From the NCBI GenBank assembly GCA_944321945.1, contig CALUNE010000016.1, positions 1-52,646 of the forward strand: a DNA stretch of 52,646 nucleotides, read 5' to 3'. The notes under the pieces were generated by a model. That model was not told the origin of the DNA. It saw only the letters and a list, made by a program, of their open reading frames with translations, and made no database searches. How positions within the stretch are numbered: position 1 is the stretch's first letter; each line of letters starts with the position of its first letter. A program made the position numbers and the translations under genes. Positions 42,441 to 52,499 of the stretch are shown in pieces. The DNA is from an uncultured Alistipes sp. GTDB taxonomy: Bacteria; Bacteroidota; Bacteroidia; Bacteroidales; Rikenellaceae.

Positions 42441-44054
42441 ATGAAACGTACACTTACCGCCTGTGCGCTGCTTCTGCTGGCTGCGGCGTGCAGCAAGGGG
42501 GAGGCCGGCGACAACGGCAACGGCGGCACCGATCTTTCGCAGATTGCCGTCTCCAAACTGGTCACCATCAATGCCGCGGCGCAGTATCAGACGATCGCCG
42601 GCTTCGGAGCTTCCGACGCCTGGTCGCCCGAGACGGTCGGCACGCTCTGGACCGCGGGGCGCGACGGCATCAGCGAAGCGCTCTTTTCGCGTGAGATCGT
42701 CAACGGACAGCCCCGGGGTATCGGACTGTCGATGTGGCGGGTCAACCTGGGCGGCGGAACGGCCGAACAGGGCGATGAGAGCGGCATCAAGGATGCCACG
42801 CGCCGGGCTCAGTCCTACCTGAACGAGGAGGGAACCGGCTACGACTGGACGAAATGCGCCGGTCAGCGCTATTTCCTCGACCGTGCGAAGACGTTCGGCG
42901 TGGAGAAGGTCGTCCTCTTCAGCAACACTCCTCCCGTGCAGTATACGCTCAACGGCAAGGGCTACTCCGACAACGGCGCCCATGCCAACCTGCAGGCAGA
43001 TCGTTACGACGACTTTGCCGACTACATGGCCGACGTGGCGCAGCACTACCTTTCGCTGGGCTATCCCGTGACGCACATTTCGCCCGTCAACGAACCGCAG
43101 TACAACTGGGGGTACAGCAGTGACGGCGGTCAGGAGGGCAGCGGCTGGGCCAATGCCGAGGTGGCACGCCTGGCCCGCGAGTTGGACGCTTCGCTCACGG
43201 AGCGCAACCTGCCGGTGGACATTCTGCTGGGTGAGGCCGGCGACTTCACCTACCTCTATTCGCAGACGTCGGGCAATGCCGATCGCAGCGACGTGATCCG
43301 CAACTTCTTCAGTCCTTCGTCGCAGAACTACGTGGGCGATCTGGCGCACGTCAAGAAGCTGATCTGCGGCCACAGCTACTGGACCGACGGTACGTGGGAG
43401 GGCATGCGCTCCGTGCGTTCGAATCTGCGCCAGAGTGCCGAACAGTACGGGCTGGAGCTCTGGCAGAGCGAGTGGAGCATGCTGGGTGACGGTTACAGCA
43501 CGGATGAGTTCGTCGGTTACGAAGCGGCCAGCGAGATGGATATCGCCCTCTACATGGCCAAGGTGATCCACAACGATCTGACGGTGGCCGGCGTGACGTC
43601 GTGGAGCTTCTGGACTTCGATGGACGTACCGCGCTGGGGGCAGAAGTGCCGCTTCATGCTCATTGCGCTGGGCGACGGCACCAACGAATTCGACATCCGC
43701 AACGGCGAGGGTGCCTGGAAAGCGGCTCCGACCCTCTGGGTGCTGGGCAACTACAGCCTCTTCGTCCGTCCGGGCTACCACCGCATTGCGCTGACGCTGA
43801 ACGAGAGCCGCTCGTTCTTCGGGTCGGCCTACGCATCGCCCGACGGCAAACGGATCGTGGCCGTCTATACGAACCTCTCGAACAAACCGGTCAAACTGGT
43901 TGAAACGCGCGAGAATTTCGGAGCGGAGCCTCGATCGATTGTCAAGTACACGACCTCGGCCACCTCGAGTCTGCGTGAGACGGTCCTGAATGTCGACGAT
44001 GCGGTTCTGCTCGACGCCGAAAGCGTGACGACCGTCGTCTATGACCTTGAGTAG
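42441..44054 (+). CDS. Glycoside hydrolase family 30 lipoprotein
   Basis: The 537-residue lipoprotein (lipobox LLLAAAC, then [11 protein letters not shown]) carries a GH30 clan A barrel and beta-sandwich. It starts with the family [15 protein letters not shown]; the acid/base is Glu218 in [10 protein letters not shown] and the nucleophile Glu344 in [12 protein letters not shown] segment after the acid/base is also present in endo-beta-1,6-galactanases of this family as I recall them. With GH51, GH2 and GH97 enzymes around it, beta-1,6-galactan cleavage in arabinogalactan is a reasonable inference; xylanase or glucosidase activity is not ruled out. The acidic residues after the lipid Cys are compatible with a surface location. 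Confidence 0.82.
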   Translation: MKRTLTACALLLLAAACSKGEAGDNGNGGTDLSQIAVSKLVTINAAAQYQTIAGFGASDAWSPETVGTLWTAGRDGISEALFSREIVNGQPRGIGLSMWRVNLGGGTAEQGDESGIKDATRRAQSYLNEEGTGYDWTKCAGQRYFLDRAKTFGVEKVVLFSNTPPVQYTLNGKGYSDNGAHANLQADRYDDFADYMADVAQHYLSLGYPVTHISPVNEPQYNWGYSSDGGQEGSGWANAEVARLARELDASLTERNLPVDILLGEAGDFTYLYSQTSGNADRSDVIRNFFSPSSQNYVGDLAHVKKLICGHSYWTDGTWEGMRSVRSNLRQSAEQYGLELWQSEWSMLGDGYSTDEFVGYEAASEMDIALYMAKVIHNDLTVAGVTSWSFWTSMDVPRWGQKCRFMLIALGDGTNEFDIRNGEGAWKAAPTLWVLGNYSLFVRPGYHRIALTLNESRSFFGSAYASPDGKRIVAVYTNLSNKPVKLVETRENFGAEPRSIVKYTTSATSSLRETVLNVDDAVLLDAESVTTVVYDLE

Positions 44055-44109
44055 CCCCATGCGGCTACGTGACACAGCAACAACAACCAAAATCGACAGG
44101 CAAACAATT

Positions 44110-45657
44110 ATGAAGGGAACCTTGAAATTTGCAGGTGCGGCCGTGCTGGCCTGCAGCGTGATGTTCTGCGGGGCGGCCGAGCCGGTCACCGTCCGCATAC
44201 ACGACGCCAACGACAACCATCCCGTCATCCCGCGGGAGATCTACGGACAGTTCGCCGAGCATCTGGGAACCTGCATCTACGGGGGATTGTGGGTCGGACC
44301 CGAGTCGCCGATCCCCAACGAGGAGGGCTATCGCACGGATGTCCTCGAGGCGCTCAAGGCGCTCGAGATTCCGGTGCTGCGCTGGCCGGGCGGCTGCTTC
44401 GCCGACGAATACCACTGGATGGACGGCATCGGTCCGCGCGAGCAGCGTCCGCGCATGGTCAACACCAATTGGGGCGGTACGGTCGAGGACAACTCGTTCG
44501 GTACGCACGAATTCCTGAATCTGTGCGAGAAGCTCGGCTGTGAGCCCTACATCAGCGGCAACGTCGGCTCGGGAACGCCCGAGGAGCTGGCCAAATGGGT
44601 CGAGTACATGACTGCTGAGGAGGGTCCGATGGCGAAGCTCCGCAAGGAGAACGGCCGCGCGAAGCCCTGGAAGGTCAAATACATCGGGGTCGGCAACGAA
44701 AGCTGGGGCTGCGGCGGCAACATGCGCGCCGAGTACTATTCGGATCTCTACCGCCGTTATGCCACCTATTGCCGCGACTACGGCCAGAACCGCCTCTACA
44801 AGATCGCCAGCGGCGCTTCGGACTACGACTTCAACTGGACCGAGACGCTGATGAAACAAGTCGGCAACCGCATGCGCGGACTTTCGCTTCACTATTATAC
44901 GATCGCCGACTGGAACAACAAGGGTTCGGCCACGGAGTTCAGCGACGAGACCTACTACTCGACGCTGGGCAAGGCCCTCGAGATCGAGCCGGTGATCCGC
45001 CGCCACAAGGCCATCATGGACAGCTATGATCCGGACCATCGTGTCGATCTGATGGTCGACGAGTGGGGAACGTGGTTCGACGAGGAGCCGGGCACGGTCC
45101 GGGGGCACCTCTTCCAGCAGAACACGCTGCGTGACGCCATGGTTGCCGCGTTGACGCTCAACGTCTTCCATCGCCATACGGATCGCGTCAAGATGGCCAA
45201 CATCGCGCAGGTGGTCAACGTGTTGCAGGCGATGATCCTGACGCGGGGCGAGCAGATGGTCCTCACGCCGACCTATCACCTCTTCTACATGTACCGCGTG
45301 CACCAGGGCTGCGAATACCTGCCCGCGGACTGTGATGCTGCGGTGCGCAAGGTCGACCACGGACGCACGGTTCCCGAGGTGAGCGTCACGGCGTCGCGTT
45401 CGGCCGAGGGTGAGATCCACCTTTCGCTGGTGAACCCCGATCTGACGCAGAACCGGACCTTGCGCATCGAGACCGACCGCCTGCAGCCCCGCGAGGTGTC
45501 GGGCGTGATCCTCACGGCCGACCGGATCTCCGACTACAACGATTTCGGACAGGAGAGCAAGGTGAAGAACCGCTTTTTCGACGATTTCAAGCTTCGGAAG
45601 GGGATCATCGAACTGGAACTGCCCGCCAAATCGATCGTTACGCTGACCATCCGATAG
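44110..45657 (+). CDS. GH51 alpha-L-arabinofuranosidase
   Basis: The 515-residue enzyme removes alpha-L-arabinofuranose from arabinan, arabinoxylan or arabinogalactan. After an export signal ([16 protein letters not shown]) the GH51 pattern is complete: [34 protein letters not shown], acid/base Glu197 in [11 protein letters not shown] and nucleophile Glu318 in VDEWGTWFD. The C-terminal beta domain ends in IVTLTIR. I chose the ATG at 44110 because the signal peptide follows it. The gene lies between GH30 and GH2 with short gaps, so it is part of the same operon. Many GH51 enzymes are cytosolic, so export marks this one as acting on oligosaccharides in the periplasm or at the surface. Confidence 0.92.
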   Translation: MKGTLKFAGAAVLACSVMFCGAAEPVTVRIHDANDNHPVIPREIYGQFAEHLGTCIYGGLWVGPESPIPNEEGYRTDVLEALKALEIPVLRWPGGCFADEYHWMDGIGPREQRPRMVNTNWGGTVEDNSFGTHEFLNLCEKLGCEPYISGNVGSGTPEELAKWVEYMTAEEGPMAKLRKENGRAKPWKVKYIGVGNESWGCGGNMRAEYYSDLYRRYATYCRDYGQNRLYKIASGASDYDFNWTETLMKQVGNRMRGLSLHYYTIADWNNKGSATEFSDETYYSTLGKALEIEPVIRRHKAIMDSYDPDHRVDLMVDEWGTWFDEEPGTVRGHLFQQNTLRDAMVAALTLNVFHRHTDRVKMANIAQVVNVLQAMILTRGEQMVLTPTYHLFYMYRVHQGCEYLPADCDAAVRKVDHGRTVPEVSVTASRSAEGEIHLSLVNPDLTQNRTLRIETDRLQPREVSGVILTADRISDYNDFGQESKVKNRFFDDFKLRKGIIELELPAKSIVTLTIR

Positions 45658-45688
45658 GTCGGCCGTAATCCCAAAAACGTATCTCGAC

Positions 45689-48094
45689 ATGAAAAGACTC
45701 ACATGGATATTCGGACTGCTGATGACGTTGGTCGCCGGGACGTGCTGTGCGCAGGTCTCCTTCGGGCGGGCCGAGCGTTTCAACGACGACTGGCTCTTCC
45801 GTCTGGGCGATGACTCGACGGCTCAGGCGCCGGCGTTCGACGACAGTCGGTGGCGCCGCCTGCAGTTGCCTCACGACTGGTCGATCGAGGCTCAGCTGTC
45901 GCCGTCGCTGGCCAGCTGCACGGGCTATCTGCCGGGAGGCATCGCCTGGTACCGCAAACACTTCTCGATCGGAGACCCCGCCGATCGGCACTACATCTAT
46001 TTCGAGGGCATCTACAACCGCAGCGAGGTCTATCTGAACGGCCACCTGCTCGGTCGACGTCCGAACGGCTACATTTCGTTTCTCTACGACATGACCCCCT
46101 ATCTGAAGGAGGGTGACAACGTGCTGGCCGTGCGTGTGGACCACAGCCGGTATGCCGATTCGCGGTGGTACACCGGATCGGGCATCTACCGCGACGTGTG
46201 GTTGGTTTCGGCACCCGACGTGCACCTGGCCCAGTGGGGGGTGGCCTATCGGGTCGAGGAGCTGACCGACCGCCGTGCCACGGTGAACGTGGACATCGCC
46301 GTCGAGAAGCATGAGGCGACAAGCGACCGTCTCGAGGCGCAGGTCGAACTCTACGACACCGACGGCCGGCGTGTCGCGTCGAAACGCATCCGTATTGCGG
46401 ACGGCAGTCGCGGTGTGACGCAGCAGTCGCTGACGCTGCGGGTGGCCGACCCCCGGCGCTGGGATGTCGAAAGCCCGAACCTCTATACGCTGAAGACCGA
46501 ACTGCTGCGCAACGGCCGTATGGTGGATGAATGCACGATCCGGGCCGGATTCCGCACGCTGGAGTTCGATGCCAACAAGGGTTTTGCGCTCAACGGCCGC
46601 TGGATGAAGGTTAAGGGCGTCTGCCTGCATCACGATGCGGGCGTGTTGGGCGCCGTTGTGCCCGAGGAGGTTTGGCGGCGCCGGCTGGTCTACCTCAAAC
46701 AGATCGGTGTCAACGCCATCCGCATGAGCCACAACCCGCAGGCTCCGGTGGTCTATGACCTTTGCGACGAACTGGGTTTGCTGGTCATGGACGAGGCTTC
46801 GGACGAGTGGGAGTTCCCCAAACGCAAGTGGATCGAGGGGTGGAACATCGGCACCCCGGGTTTCGACGGTTCGTATGACTTCTTCGAGGAGTGGATCGAA
46901 CAGGACGTGACCGACATGGTACGCCGCGACCGCAACCATCCGTCGGTCTTCCTCTGGTCGATCGGCAACGAGGTCGACTACCCGAACGACCCCTATTCGC
47001 ACCCGATTCTTGACGGCTCGACGATTTCGCAGCCGATGTTCGGGGGCTATGACCCCAAGGCGCCGAATGCCGAGCGGATCGGCAAGATTGCCAAACGCCT
47101 GGCGGCCTGCGTGCGGGCGGTAGACCGTTCGCGCCCGGTGACGGGTGCACTGGCCGGCGTGGTGATGTCCAACGAGACGGAGTATCCCGAGGCGGTCGAC
47201 GTGGTGGGCTACAACTACACGGAGGATCGCTACGATCTGGACCATGCCACCTATCCCGACCGGATCATCTACGGCAGCGAAAACCGTCCCGACATCGACG
47301 CATGGTATGCCGTGCGCGACAAGGAGTTCATCTTCGGACAGTTCATCTGGACCGGTACGGACTACCTCGGCGAATCGGGCGCCTGGCCCGCACGCGGTTT
47401 CTATACGGGACTGCTCGATTTCGGCAGTTTCCGCAAGCCGCGGGGATGGTTCCGCGCCACGCTCTGGAGCAGCGATCCGGTGACCTACGTGGGTACCTAT
47501 CCCAAGGCCGACTATCTGTCGGTCGATGCCTGGGACATCTGGAACTATGACGCGGGCGATTCGATCCGTGTGGTCTGCTACACGAATGCACCGCAGGCGC
47601 GGCTGCTGCTCGACGGCAAGGAGGTCGGCGCGATGAAGCCCTACGACCCCAAGACGGGTATCATTCATTGGGACATTCCCTATGCGGCGGGCGAACTGCG
47701 TGCCGAGGGGTGCGATGCCGACGACAAGGTGTTGTCCTCGTATGCGATTCGCTCGTCGGGACGCCCCTATGCCCTGCGGGTGAGTGCCGACCGCACGCGG
47801 CTCGCTTCGGATCGTGCCACGGCTCATCTGACCGTCGAGGTGGTTGATGAGAACGGTACGGTGGTCAAGTTGGGTGACAACGACATCACCTGCACGGTCG
47901 AGGGCCCGATACGTCTGCTGGGTCTCGAAGGGTCGGACAATGCCGACATGGGCGACTATACGGACAATCGCCAGCGCGCCTACCACGGACGGTTGCTGGC
48001 CTACGTGCAGACGACCGGCCAGCCGGGTGTGGCCCGTGTGCGATTCACCTCGCCGCTGCTGCGTGGCACCGAAATCGAACTGACGGTCGAGTAG
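45689..48094 (+). CDS. GH2 beta-galactosidase-type enzyme
   Basis: The 801-residue secreted protein (signal ending GTCCAQ) has the GH2 order: sugar-binding domain (LPHDWSIEAQLSPSL, GIAWYRKHFSI, YNRSEVYLNGHLLGRRPNGY), Ig-like domain, TIM barrel and C-terminal Ig-like domains (VVCYTNAPQARLLLDGKEVG, DUF4982-like). The acid/base is Glu428 in WSIGNEVDYP and the nucleophile Glu531 in IYGSENRPD. Beta-galactosidase is the most likely activity given the surrounding arabinose and galactose functions, but other GH2 activities share this layout. It lies 31 bp after GH51 and is followed by a hairpin-rich gap before araD. Confidence 0.85.
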   Translation: MKRLTWIFGLLMTLVAGTCCAQVSFGRAERFNDDWLFRLGDDSTAQAPAFDDSRWRRLQLPHDWSIEAQLSPSLASCTGYLPGGIAWYRKHFSIGDPADRHYIYFEGIYNRSEVYLNGHLLGRRPNGYISFLYDMTPYLKEGDNVLAVRVDHSRYADSRWYTGSGIYRDVWLVSAPDVHLAQWGVAYRVEELTDRRATVNVDIAVEKHEATSDRLEAQVELYDTDGRRVASKRIRIADGSRGVTQQSLTLRVADPRRWDVESPNLYTLKTELLRNGRMVDECTIRAGFRTLEFDANKGFALNGRWMKVKGVCLHHDAGVLGAVVPEEVWRRRLVYLKQIGVNAIRMSHNPQAPVVYDLCDELGLLVMDEASDEWEFPKRKWIEGWNIGTPGFDGSYDFFEEWIEQDVTDMVRRDRNHPSVFLWSIGNEVDYPNDPYSHPILDGSTISQPMFGGYDPKAPNAERIGKIAKRLAACVRAVDRSRPVTGALAGVVMSNETEYPEAVDVVGYNYTEDRYDLDHATYPDRIIYGSENRPDIDAWYAVRDKEFIFGQFIWTGTDYLGESGAWPARGFYTGLLDFGSFRKPRGWFRATLWSSDPVTYVGTYPKADYLSVDAWDIWNYDAGDSIRVVCYTNAPQARLLLDGKEVGAMKPYDPKTGIIHWDIPYAAGELRAEGCDADDKVLSSYAIRSSGRPYALRVSADRTRLASDRATAHLTVEVVDENGTVVKLGDNDITCTVEGPIRLLGLEGSDNADMGDYTDNRQRAYHGRLLAYVQTTGQPGVARVRFTSPLLRGTEIELTVE

Positions 48095-48399
48095 TCGCCC
48101 GACAGTCCGCAAACTGACAGATTTCTCTCTCCCGCCCCCTCCCTCTGCTGGCCCGAGACGAACCGATTCCCTGAAGGGTTCGTCTCTGCCGGCCGGCGGA
48201 ACCACACTCTCGTCGTGACGCGGGACCGACCCATTCTCCGGTCCTTCGTCCGGGATCTTTCCCTGATTCTCTCCCCGTTGTTCGAAATCTGGAGTGCCCG
48301 TCCCCCGGTGGACGGCCTCCCGGTCTCGAACCGGGATTTGTCGTGCCCGTCCGGTCCCGGTCCGGAGCACGTGAAAGCCGTAAAAAATTCTCGAAACAC
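48095..48399 (+). other. 305-bp hairpin-rich spacer between GH2 and araD
   Basis: No gene or TAnnTTTG element is visible. The spacer holds at least four stem-loops: GAGACGAACC/GGTTCGTCTC (48155-48186, 10 bp), GGACCG/CGGTCC (48223-48244, with flanking GAC/GTC), CCGTCC/GGACGG (48298-48315) and CCCGGT/ACCGGG (48319-48335). GTGCCCGTCC is repeated at 48294 and 48343. It may be a processing or attenuation region that separates glycosidase from catabolic gene expression. Confidence 0.55.
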
Positions 48400-49104
48400 A
48401 TGTTGGAAGCATTGAAAGAGAAGGTCTTCCGGGCCAATCTCGAACTGGTCAGGCAGCAGCTGGTCCTCTTTACCTGGGGTAATGTCTCGGGCATCGACCG
48501 TGAGCGGGGGCTGGTCGTCATCAAACCCAGCGGAGTGGATTACGATGCGATGCAGCCCGCAGATATGGTGGTCGTCGATCTGCAGAGCGGCCGGGTTGTG
48601 GAGGGGGATCTCAACCCCTCGTCCGATACCCCGACGCATCTGGTTCTTTACCGTGCCTTTCCGCACATCGGAGGCGTTGTCCATACCCATTCGACCTACG
48701 CCACGGCGTGGGCCCAGGCCGGGCAGGACCTTCCGAACCTCGGCACCACCCATGCCGACTACTTCCACGAGGCGATCCCCTGTACCGCAGCCATGACGCG
48801 CGAGGAGGTCGAGGACGACTACGAACGGCAGACCGGACAGACCATCGTCCGGTGCTTCGAGCAAATCGACCCCAATCATACGCCCGCCGTGCTGGTCCGC
48901 AACCACGGTCCCTTCTGCTGGGGTGTCGATCCGGCCCGGGCGGTCTATCACGCCAAGGTGCTGGAGCAGTGCGCGCAGATGGCCTTCGTGACGTTGTGCA
49001 TCAACCCCGAGGCGACGATGAATCCGCTGCTCGTCGAGAAGCACTTCAACCGCAAACACGGTCCCGGAGCCTATTACGGACAGCGCGGACCCCGCAGGGA
49101 TTGA
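48400..49104 (+). CDS. araD: L-ribulose-5-phosphate 4-epimerase
   Basis: AraD converts L-ribulose-5-phosphate to D-xylulose-5-phosphate, the last step of L-arabinose catabolism. The 234-residue class II aldolase-fold protein shows [25 protein letters not shown], the zinc ligands in [46 protein letters not shown] and the third metal His in [15 protein letters not shown]. The ATG at 48400 gives the family start [17 protein letters not shown]; upstream in-frame sequence is GC-rich leader. It is the first of three consecutive arabinose genes on the same strand as the glycosidases. Confidence 0.95.
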   Translation: MLEALKEKVFRANLELVRQQLVLFTWGNVSGIDRERGLVVIKPSGVDYDAMQPADMVVVDLQSGRVVEGDLNPSSDTPTHLVLYRAFPHIGGVVHTHSTYATAWAQAGQDLPNLGTTHADYFHEAIPCTAAMTREEVEDDYERQTGQTIVRCFEQIDPNHTPAVLVRNHGPFCWGVDPARAVYHAKVLEQCAQMAFVTLCINPEATMNPLLVEKHFNRKHGPGAYYGQRGPRRD

Positions 49105-49112
49105 TCGGCCCG

Positions 49113-49132
49113 GACCACCCGGCACGGTGGTC
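49113..49132 (+). other. Small hairpin between araD and araA
   Basis: GACCACC and GGTGGTC form a 7-bp stem with a 6-nt loop directly after araD, without a T run. It may protect or separate the two messages; no promoter follows it in the 44 bp before araA. Confidence 0.4.
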
Positions 49133-49176
49133 GAATCGATCCGAAAACGAATCGTAAACCTCAAACTCATCACCTT

Positions 49177-50703
49177 ATGAACGCATTCGAACAATACGAA
49201 GTCTGGTTTGTGACGGGCGCCCAGCTTCTCTACGGCGGCGATGCCGTCAAGACCGTCGATGAACATTCGACCCGCATGGTCGAGGGGCTCAACGCCTCGG
49301 GCCGACTGCCGGTCAAGGTGGCCTACAAGGGCACGGCCAACTCCTCGAAGGAGGTCGAGGCGGTCTTCAAGGCCGCCAACAACGACGATCGCTGCATCGG
49401 CGTGATCACCTGGATGCACACCTTCTCGCCGGCCAAGATGTGGATCCACGGCCTGCAACAGCTCCGCAAGCCGTTGCTTCATCTCCATACGCAGTTCAAC
49501 CGCGAGATTCCGTGGGAGACCATGGACATGGATTTCATGAATCTGAACCAGTCGGCCCATGGCGATCGCGAATTCGGCCACATCTGTTCGCGGATGCGTA
49601 TTCGCCGCAAGTTGGTCGTCGGCTACTGGCAGGACGAACCGACGCAGCGTCACATCGCTGTCTGGATGCGGGTCTGTGCCGCCTGGGCCGATGCGCAGGA
49701 GATGTTGATTCTGCGCTTCGGCGATCAGATGAACAACGTGGCCGTGACCGACGGTGACAAGGTCGAGGCCGAACAGCGTATGGGTTACCACGTCGACTAC
49801 TGTCCGGTGAGCGAGCTGATGGAGTACCATGCCCGGGTGACGGATGCCGATACGGAGGCGCTCGTGCAGACCTATTTCCGCGAGTATGACCACGATCCTT
49901 CGCTCGAGGATCGTTCGACGGAGGCCTTCCGCAAGGTGTGGAATTCGGCCCGGGCCGAGCTGGCTCTGCGGGCCATTCTCCGGGCGAAGGGGGCCAAGGG
50001 CTTCACCACGAACTTCGACGATCTGGGACAGACCGACGGCAGCCATTTCGACCAGATTCCGGGGCTCGCCTCGCAACGTCTGATGGCCGAGGGGTACGGC
50101 TTCGGTGCCGAGGGCGACTGGAAGTCGGCGGCACTCTTCCGCACGGTATGGGTCATGAATCAGGGACTGCCTTCGGGTTGCTCCTTTCTGGAGGATTACA
50201 CGCTTCATTTCGACGGTCCGCAGAGTGCGATTCTGCAGGCCCACATGCTGGAGGTATGCCCGCTCATTGCGGCCCGCAAACCGCGTCTGGAGGTCCATTT
50301 CCTCGGCATCGGCATTCGCAAGAGCCTGACGGCGCGTCTGGTCTTCACCTCGAAGACGGGACCGGGCTGCACGGCGACGGTGGTCGATCTGGGTAATCGT
50401 TTCCGGCTGATTGTCAATGATGTGGAGTGCGTCGAGCCCAAGCCGCTGCCCAAGCTGCCGGTGGCTTCGGCCCTGTGGAAGCCGATGCCTGACTTCGAGG
50501 TGGGTGCCGGCGCCTGGATTCTGGCCGGCGGAACCCACCATTCGTGCTTCTCCTACGACCTGACGGCTGAATACTGGGAGGATTATGCCGAGATTGCCGG
50601 CATCGAGATGCTGCACATCCATCGGGGCACGACGCTCGAGGAGTTCCGCAGGGAGCTCCGCATGAACGAGGTCTACTACCTGCTCAACAAGGCTCTTTGC
50701 TGA
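49177..50703 (+). CDS. araA: L-arabinose isomerase
   Basis: AraA is a manganese-dependent cytosolic enzyme that interconverts L-arabinose and L-ribulose, the first pathway step. The 508 residues match the usual length. Recognisable blocks are YEVWFVTGAQLLYGGDAVKTV at the start, LHLHTQFNREIPWETMDMDFMNLNQSAHGDREFG, the metal ligands in GFGAEGDWKSAAL, SFLEDYTLHFDG and QAHMLEVCP, and GGTHHSCFSYDLT near the C-terminus. It lies between araD and the FGGY kinase and is followed by a terminator-like hairpin. Confidence 0.97.
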   Translation: MNAFEQYEVWFVTGAQLLYGGDAVKTVDEHSTRMVEGLNASGRLPVKVAYKGTANSSKEVEAVFKAANNDDRCIGVITWMHTFSPAKMWIHGLQQLRKPLLHLHTQFNREIPWETMDMDFMNLNQSAHGDREFGHICSRMRIRRKLVVGYWQDEPTQRHIAVWMRVCAAWADAQEMLILRFGDQMNNVAVTDGDKVEAEQRMGYHVDYCPVSELMEYHARVTDADTEALVQTYFREYDHDPSLEDRSTEAFRKVWNSARAELALRAILRAKGAKGFTTNFDDLGQTDGSHFDQIPGLASQRLMAEGYGFGAEGDWKSAALFRTVWVMNQGLPSGCSFLEDYTLHFDGPQSAILQAHMLEVCPLIAARKPRLEVHFLGIGIRKSLTARLVFTSKTGPGCTATVVDLGNRFRLIVNDVECVEPKPLPKLPVASALWKPMPDFEVGAGAWILAGGTHHSCFSYDLTAEYWEDYAEIAGIEMLHIHRGTTLEEFRRELRMNEVYYLLNKALC

Positions 50704-50722
50704 TTCGGTGTCAATTCGTATC

Positions 50723-50779
50723 GGGTCCGGGCGGCTCTCCGGGGGCGTGACTCCGGAGGAGCCACCGGCCCCTCTTTTT
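50723..50779 (+). terminator. Terminator-like hairpin between araA and the kinase gene
   Basis: An imperfect long stem (GGGTCCGGGCGGCTC pairing with GAGCCACCGGCCCC around an inner TCCGG/CCGGA) ends in TCTTTTT at 50773-50779. It lies 25 bp before the kinase ATG and would reduce read-through into it unless antiterminated. Confidence 0.55.
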
Positions 50780-50804
50780 CAAAACCTTTCAACGATCGGA
50801 ACTT

Positions 50805-52403
50805 ATGAATACGGATGCAAAATCGACCCTCGAGGCCGGACGGGCCGTCCTGGGTATCGAACTGGGCTCGACACGGATCAAGGCCGTGCTGGTCGACGAG
50901 CGGAACCGACCGCTGGCGCAGGGGAGCCACACGTGGGAGAACCGGTTTGTCGGCGGACTCTGGACCTACGGCCTCGATGACATCTGGAACGGACTGCAGG
51001 CCTGCTATGCCGATTTGCGAGCCAACGTGCGGTCACAATACGATGTGGAGATCGAACGTCTGGCGGCTATTGGCATCAGCGCCATGATGCACGGCTACAT
51101 GGCCTTCGACCGGCGGGGCGAACTTCTCGTTCCGTTCCGCACGTGGCGCAACACCAACACCGGCCGTTCGGCCGCCGAACTCTCACGGCTCTTTGCCCAC
51201 AATATCCCGCTTCGGTGGAGCATTGCCCACCTCTACCAGGCGATTCTCGACCGGGAGGAGCACGTCGCCCGGATCGATTTCCTCACCACACTGGCCGGAT
51301 ACGTCCACTGGCAGCTCACCGGACACCGGGTTCTCGGCATCGGCGATGCCTCGGGCATGCTGCCCGTCGATTCGGCGACGAACGACTATGCGGTCTCGAT
51401 GGTCGAAAGCTTCGATCGGCTGGTGGCTCCGTACGGCTATCCGTGGAAATTGCGAGACCTCCTTCCCGAGGTGCTGTCGGCCGGCGAACGGGCCGGTGAA
51501 CTCACTTCCGAGGGGGCCCGACGCCTCGATCCGTCGGGGCATCTCGCGGCAGGCATTCCCTTCTGTCCGCCCGAGGGTGATGCCGGGACGGGCATGGTGG
51601 CGACCAATGCCGTGCGCCCGCGGACGGGCAATGTCTCGGCCGGAACCTCGTCGTTCTCGATGATTGTCCTCGAAAAGCCTCTCTCGAAGCCCTACGAGGC
51701 GATCGATCTGGTCACCACGCCCGACGGGAGCCCCGTGGCCATGGTTCACTGCAACAACTGCACTTCCGACCTCAATGCCTGGGTCGGCCTCTTTCGCGAG
51801 TATCACGAGTTGCTTGGGCTGCCTGTGGATATGGATGAGATTTACGGCAAGCTTTACCGGCATGCACTTTCGGGTGATGCCGACTGCGGGGGGCTGGTCT
51901 CCTACAACTATCTGTCGGGTGAGCCCGTGACGGGTTTTGCCGAGGGTCGTCCGCTCTTTGTGCGTTCGGCCGGCGACCGCTTCAATCTGGCCAACTTCAT
52001 GCGGGCGCAGTTGTGCGCTGCGGTCGGGGTGTTGAAGATCGGCAACGACATTCTCTTCCGCGACGAACAGGTCCGTGTCGACCGTATCACCGGTCATGGC
52101 GGGCTGTTCCGTACGCCGGGAGTGGGGCAGCGGATCCTTGCAGCGGCCCTTGCTTCGCCCATCTCCGTGATGGAGACTGCCGGTGAGGGCGGTGCCTGGG
52201 GCATTGCCCTGCTGGCCGGTTACCTCGTGCAGCGCAGCGACGGTCAACGTCTGGCCGATTATCTCGACGAACGGGTCTTTGCCGGGAACGCCGGTTCGGA
52301 GATCGTTCCGGCGCCCGAGGAGGTGGCCGGATTTGAGACCTTTTTGGCCAACTATCGTGTGGGGCTCCCGATCGAGCAGGAGGCCGTCCGCTGCAAGTGT
52401 TGA
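50805..52403 (+). CDS. araB: FGGY-family carbohydrate kinase, probable L-ribulokinase
   Basis: The 532-residue FGGY kinase would phosphorylate L-ribulose to L-ribulose-5-phosphate, joining the araA and araD reactions. It has the ATPase phosphate-1 motif [16 protein letters not shown] at residue 16, [27 protein letters not shown], the second-domain [13 protein letters not shown] and the C-terminal [20 protein letters not shown]. It is the Bacteroidota-type kinase that replaces the enterobacterial AraB; substrate assignment rests on position beside araA and araD. It ends 42 bp before a strong terminator shared with the converging fabD. Confidence 0.88.
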   Translation: MNTDAKSTLEAGRAVLGIELGSTRIKAVLVDERNRPLAQGSHTWENRFVGGLWTYGLDDIWNGLQACYADLRANVRSQYDVEIERLAAIGISAMMHGYMAFDRRGELLVPFRTWRNTNTGRSAAELSRLFAHNIPLRWSIAHLYQAILDREEHVARIDFLTTLAGYVHWQLTGHRVLGIGDASGMLPVDSATNDYAVSMVESFDRLVAPYGYPWKLRDLLPEVLSAGERAGELTSEGARRLDPSGHLAAGIPFCPPEGDAGTGMVATNAVRPRTGNVSAGTSSFSMIVLEKPLSKPYEAIDLVTTPDGSPVAMVHCNNCTSDLNAWVGLFREYHELLGLPVDMDEIYGKLYRHALSGDADCGGLVSYNYLSGEPVTGFAEGRPLFVRSAGDRFNLANFMRAQLCAAVGVLKIGNDILFRDEQVRVDRITGHGGLFRTPGVGQRILAAALASPISVMETAGEGGAWGIALLAGYLVQRSDGQRLADYLDERVFAGNAGSEIVPAPEEVAGFETFLANYRVGLPIEQEAVRCKC

Positions 52404-52444
52404 GGTGCTTGCGGCTTTTGGAGGCCGTGCCGGCGACCGCTGTG

Positions 52445-52479
52445 AAAAAAGGCTGTCACACTACTGTGACAGCCTTTTT
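52445..52479. terminator. Bidirectional intrinsic terminator
   Basis: AAAAAAGGCTGTCACA and TGTGACAGCCTTTTT form a perfect 15-bp stem around CTAC. It separates the convergent kinase and fabD genes and has T runs on both strands. Confidence 0.9.
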
Positions 52480-52499
52480 CAGAATTGCGGCGACGCGGA

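Noticed and set aside
48316-48340. A tRNA T-arm-like hairpin (minus strand CCCGG, loop TTCGAGA, CCGGG)
   Set aside because: No matching acceptor, D or anticodon arms could be found at the right distances, so it is treated as one of several GC hairpins in the gap.
45638-50622. Two long minus-strand open frames (ends near 45638-48412 and 48001-50622) opposite GH2, araD and araA
   Set aside because: No motif or signal peptide is present and they run across several real genes on the other strand.
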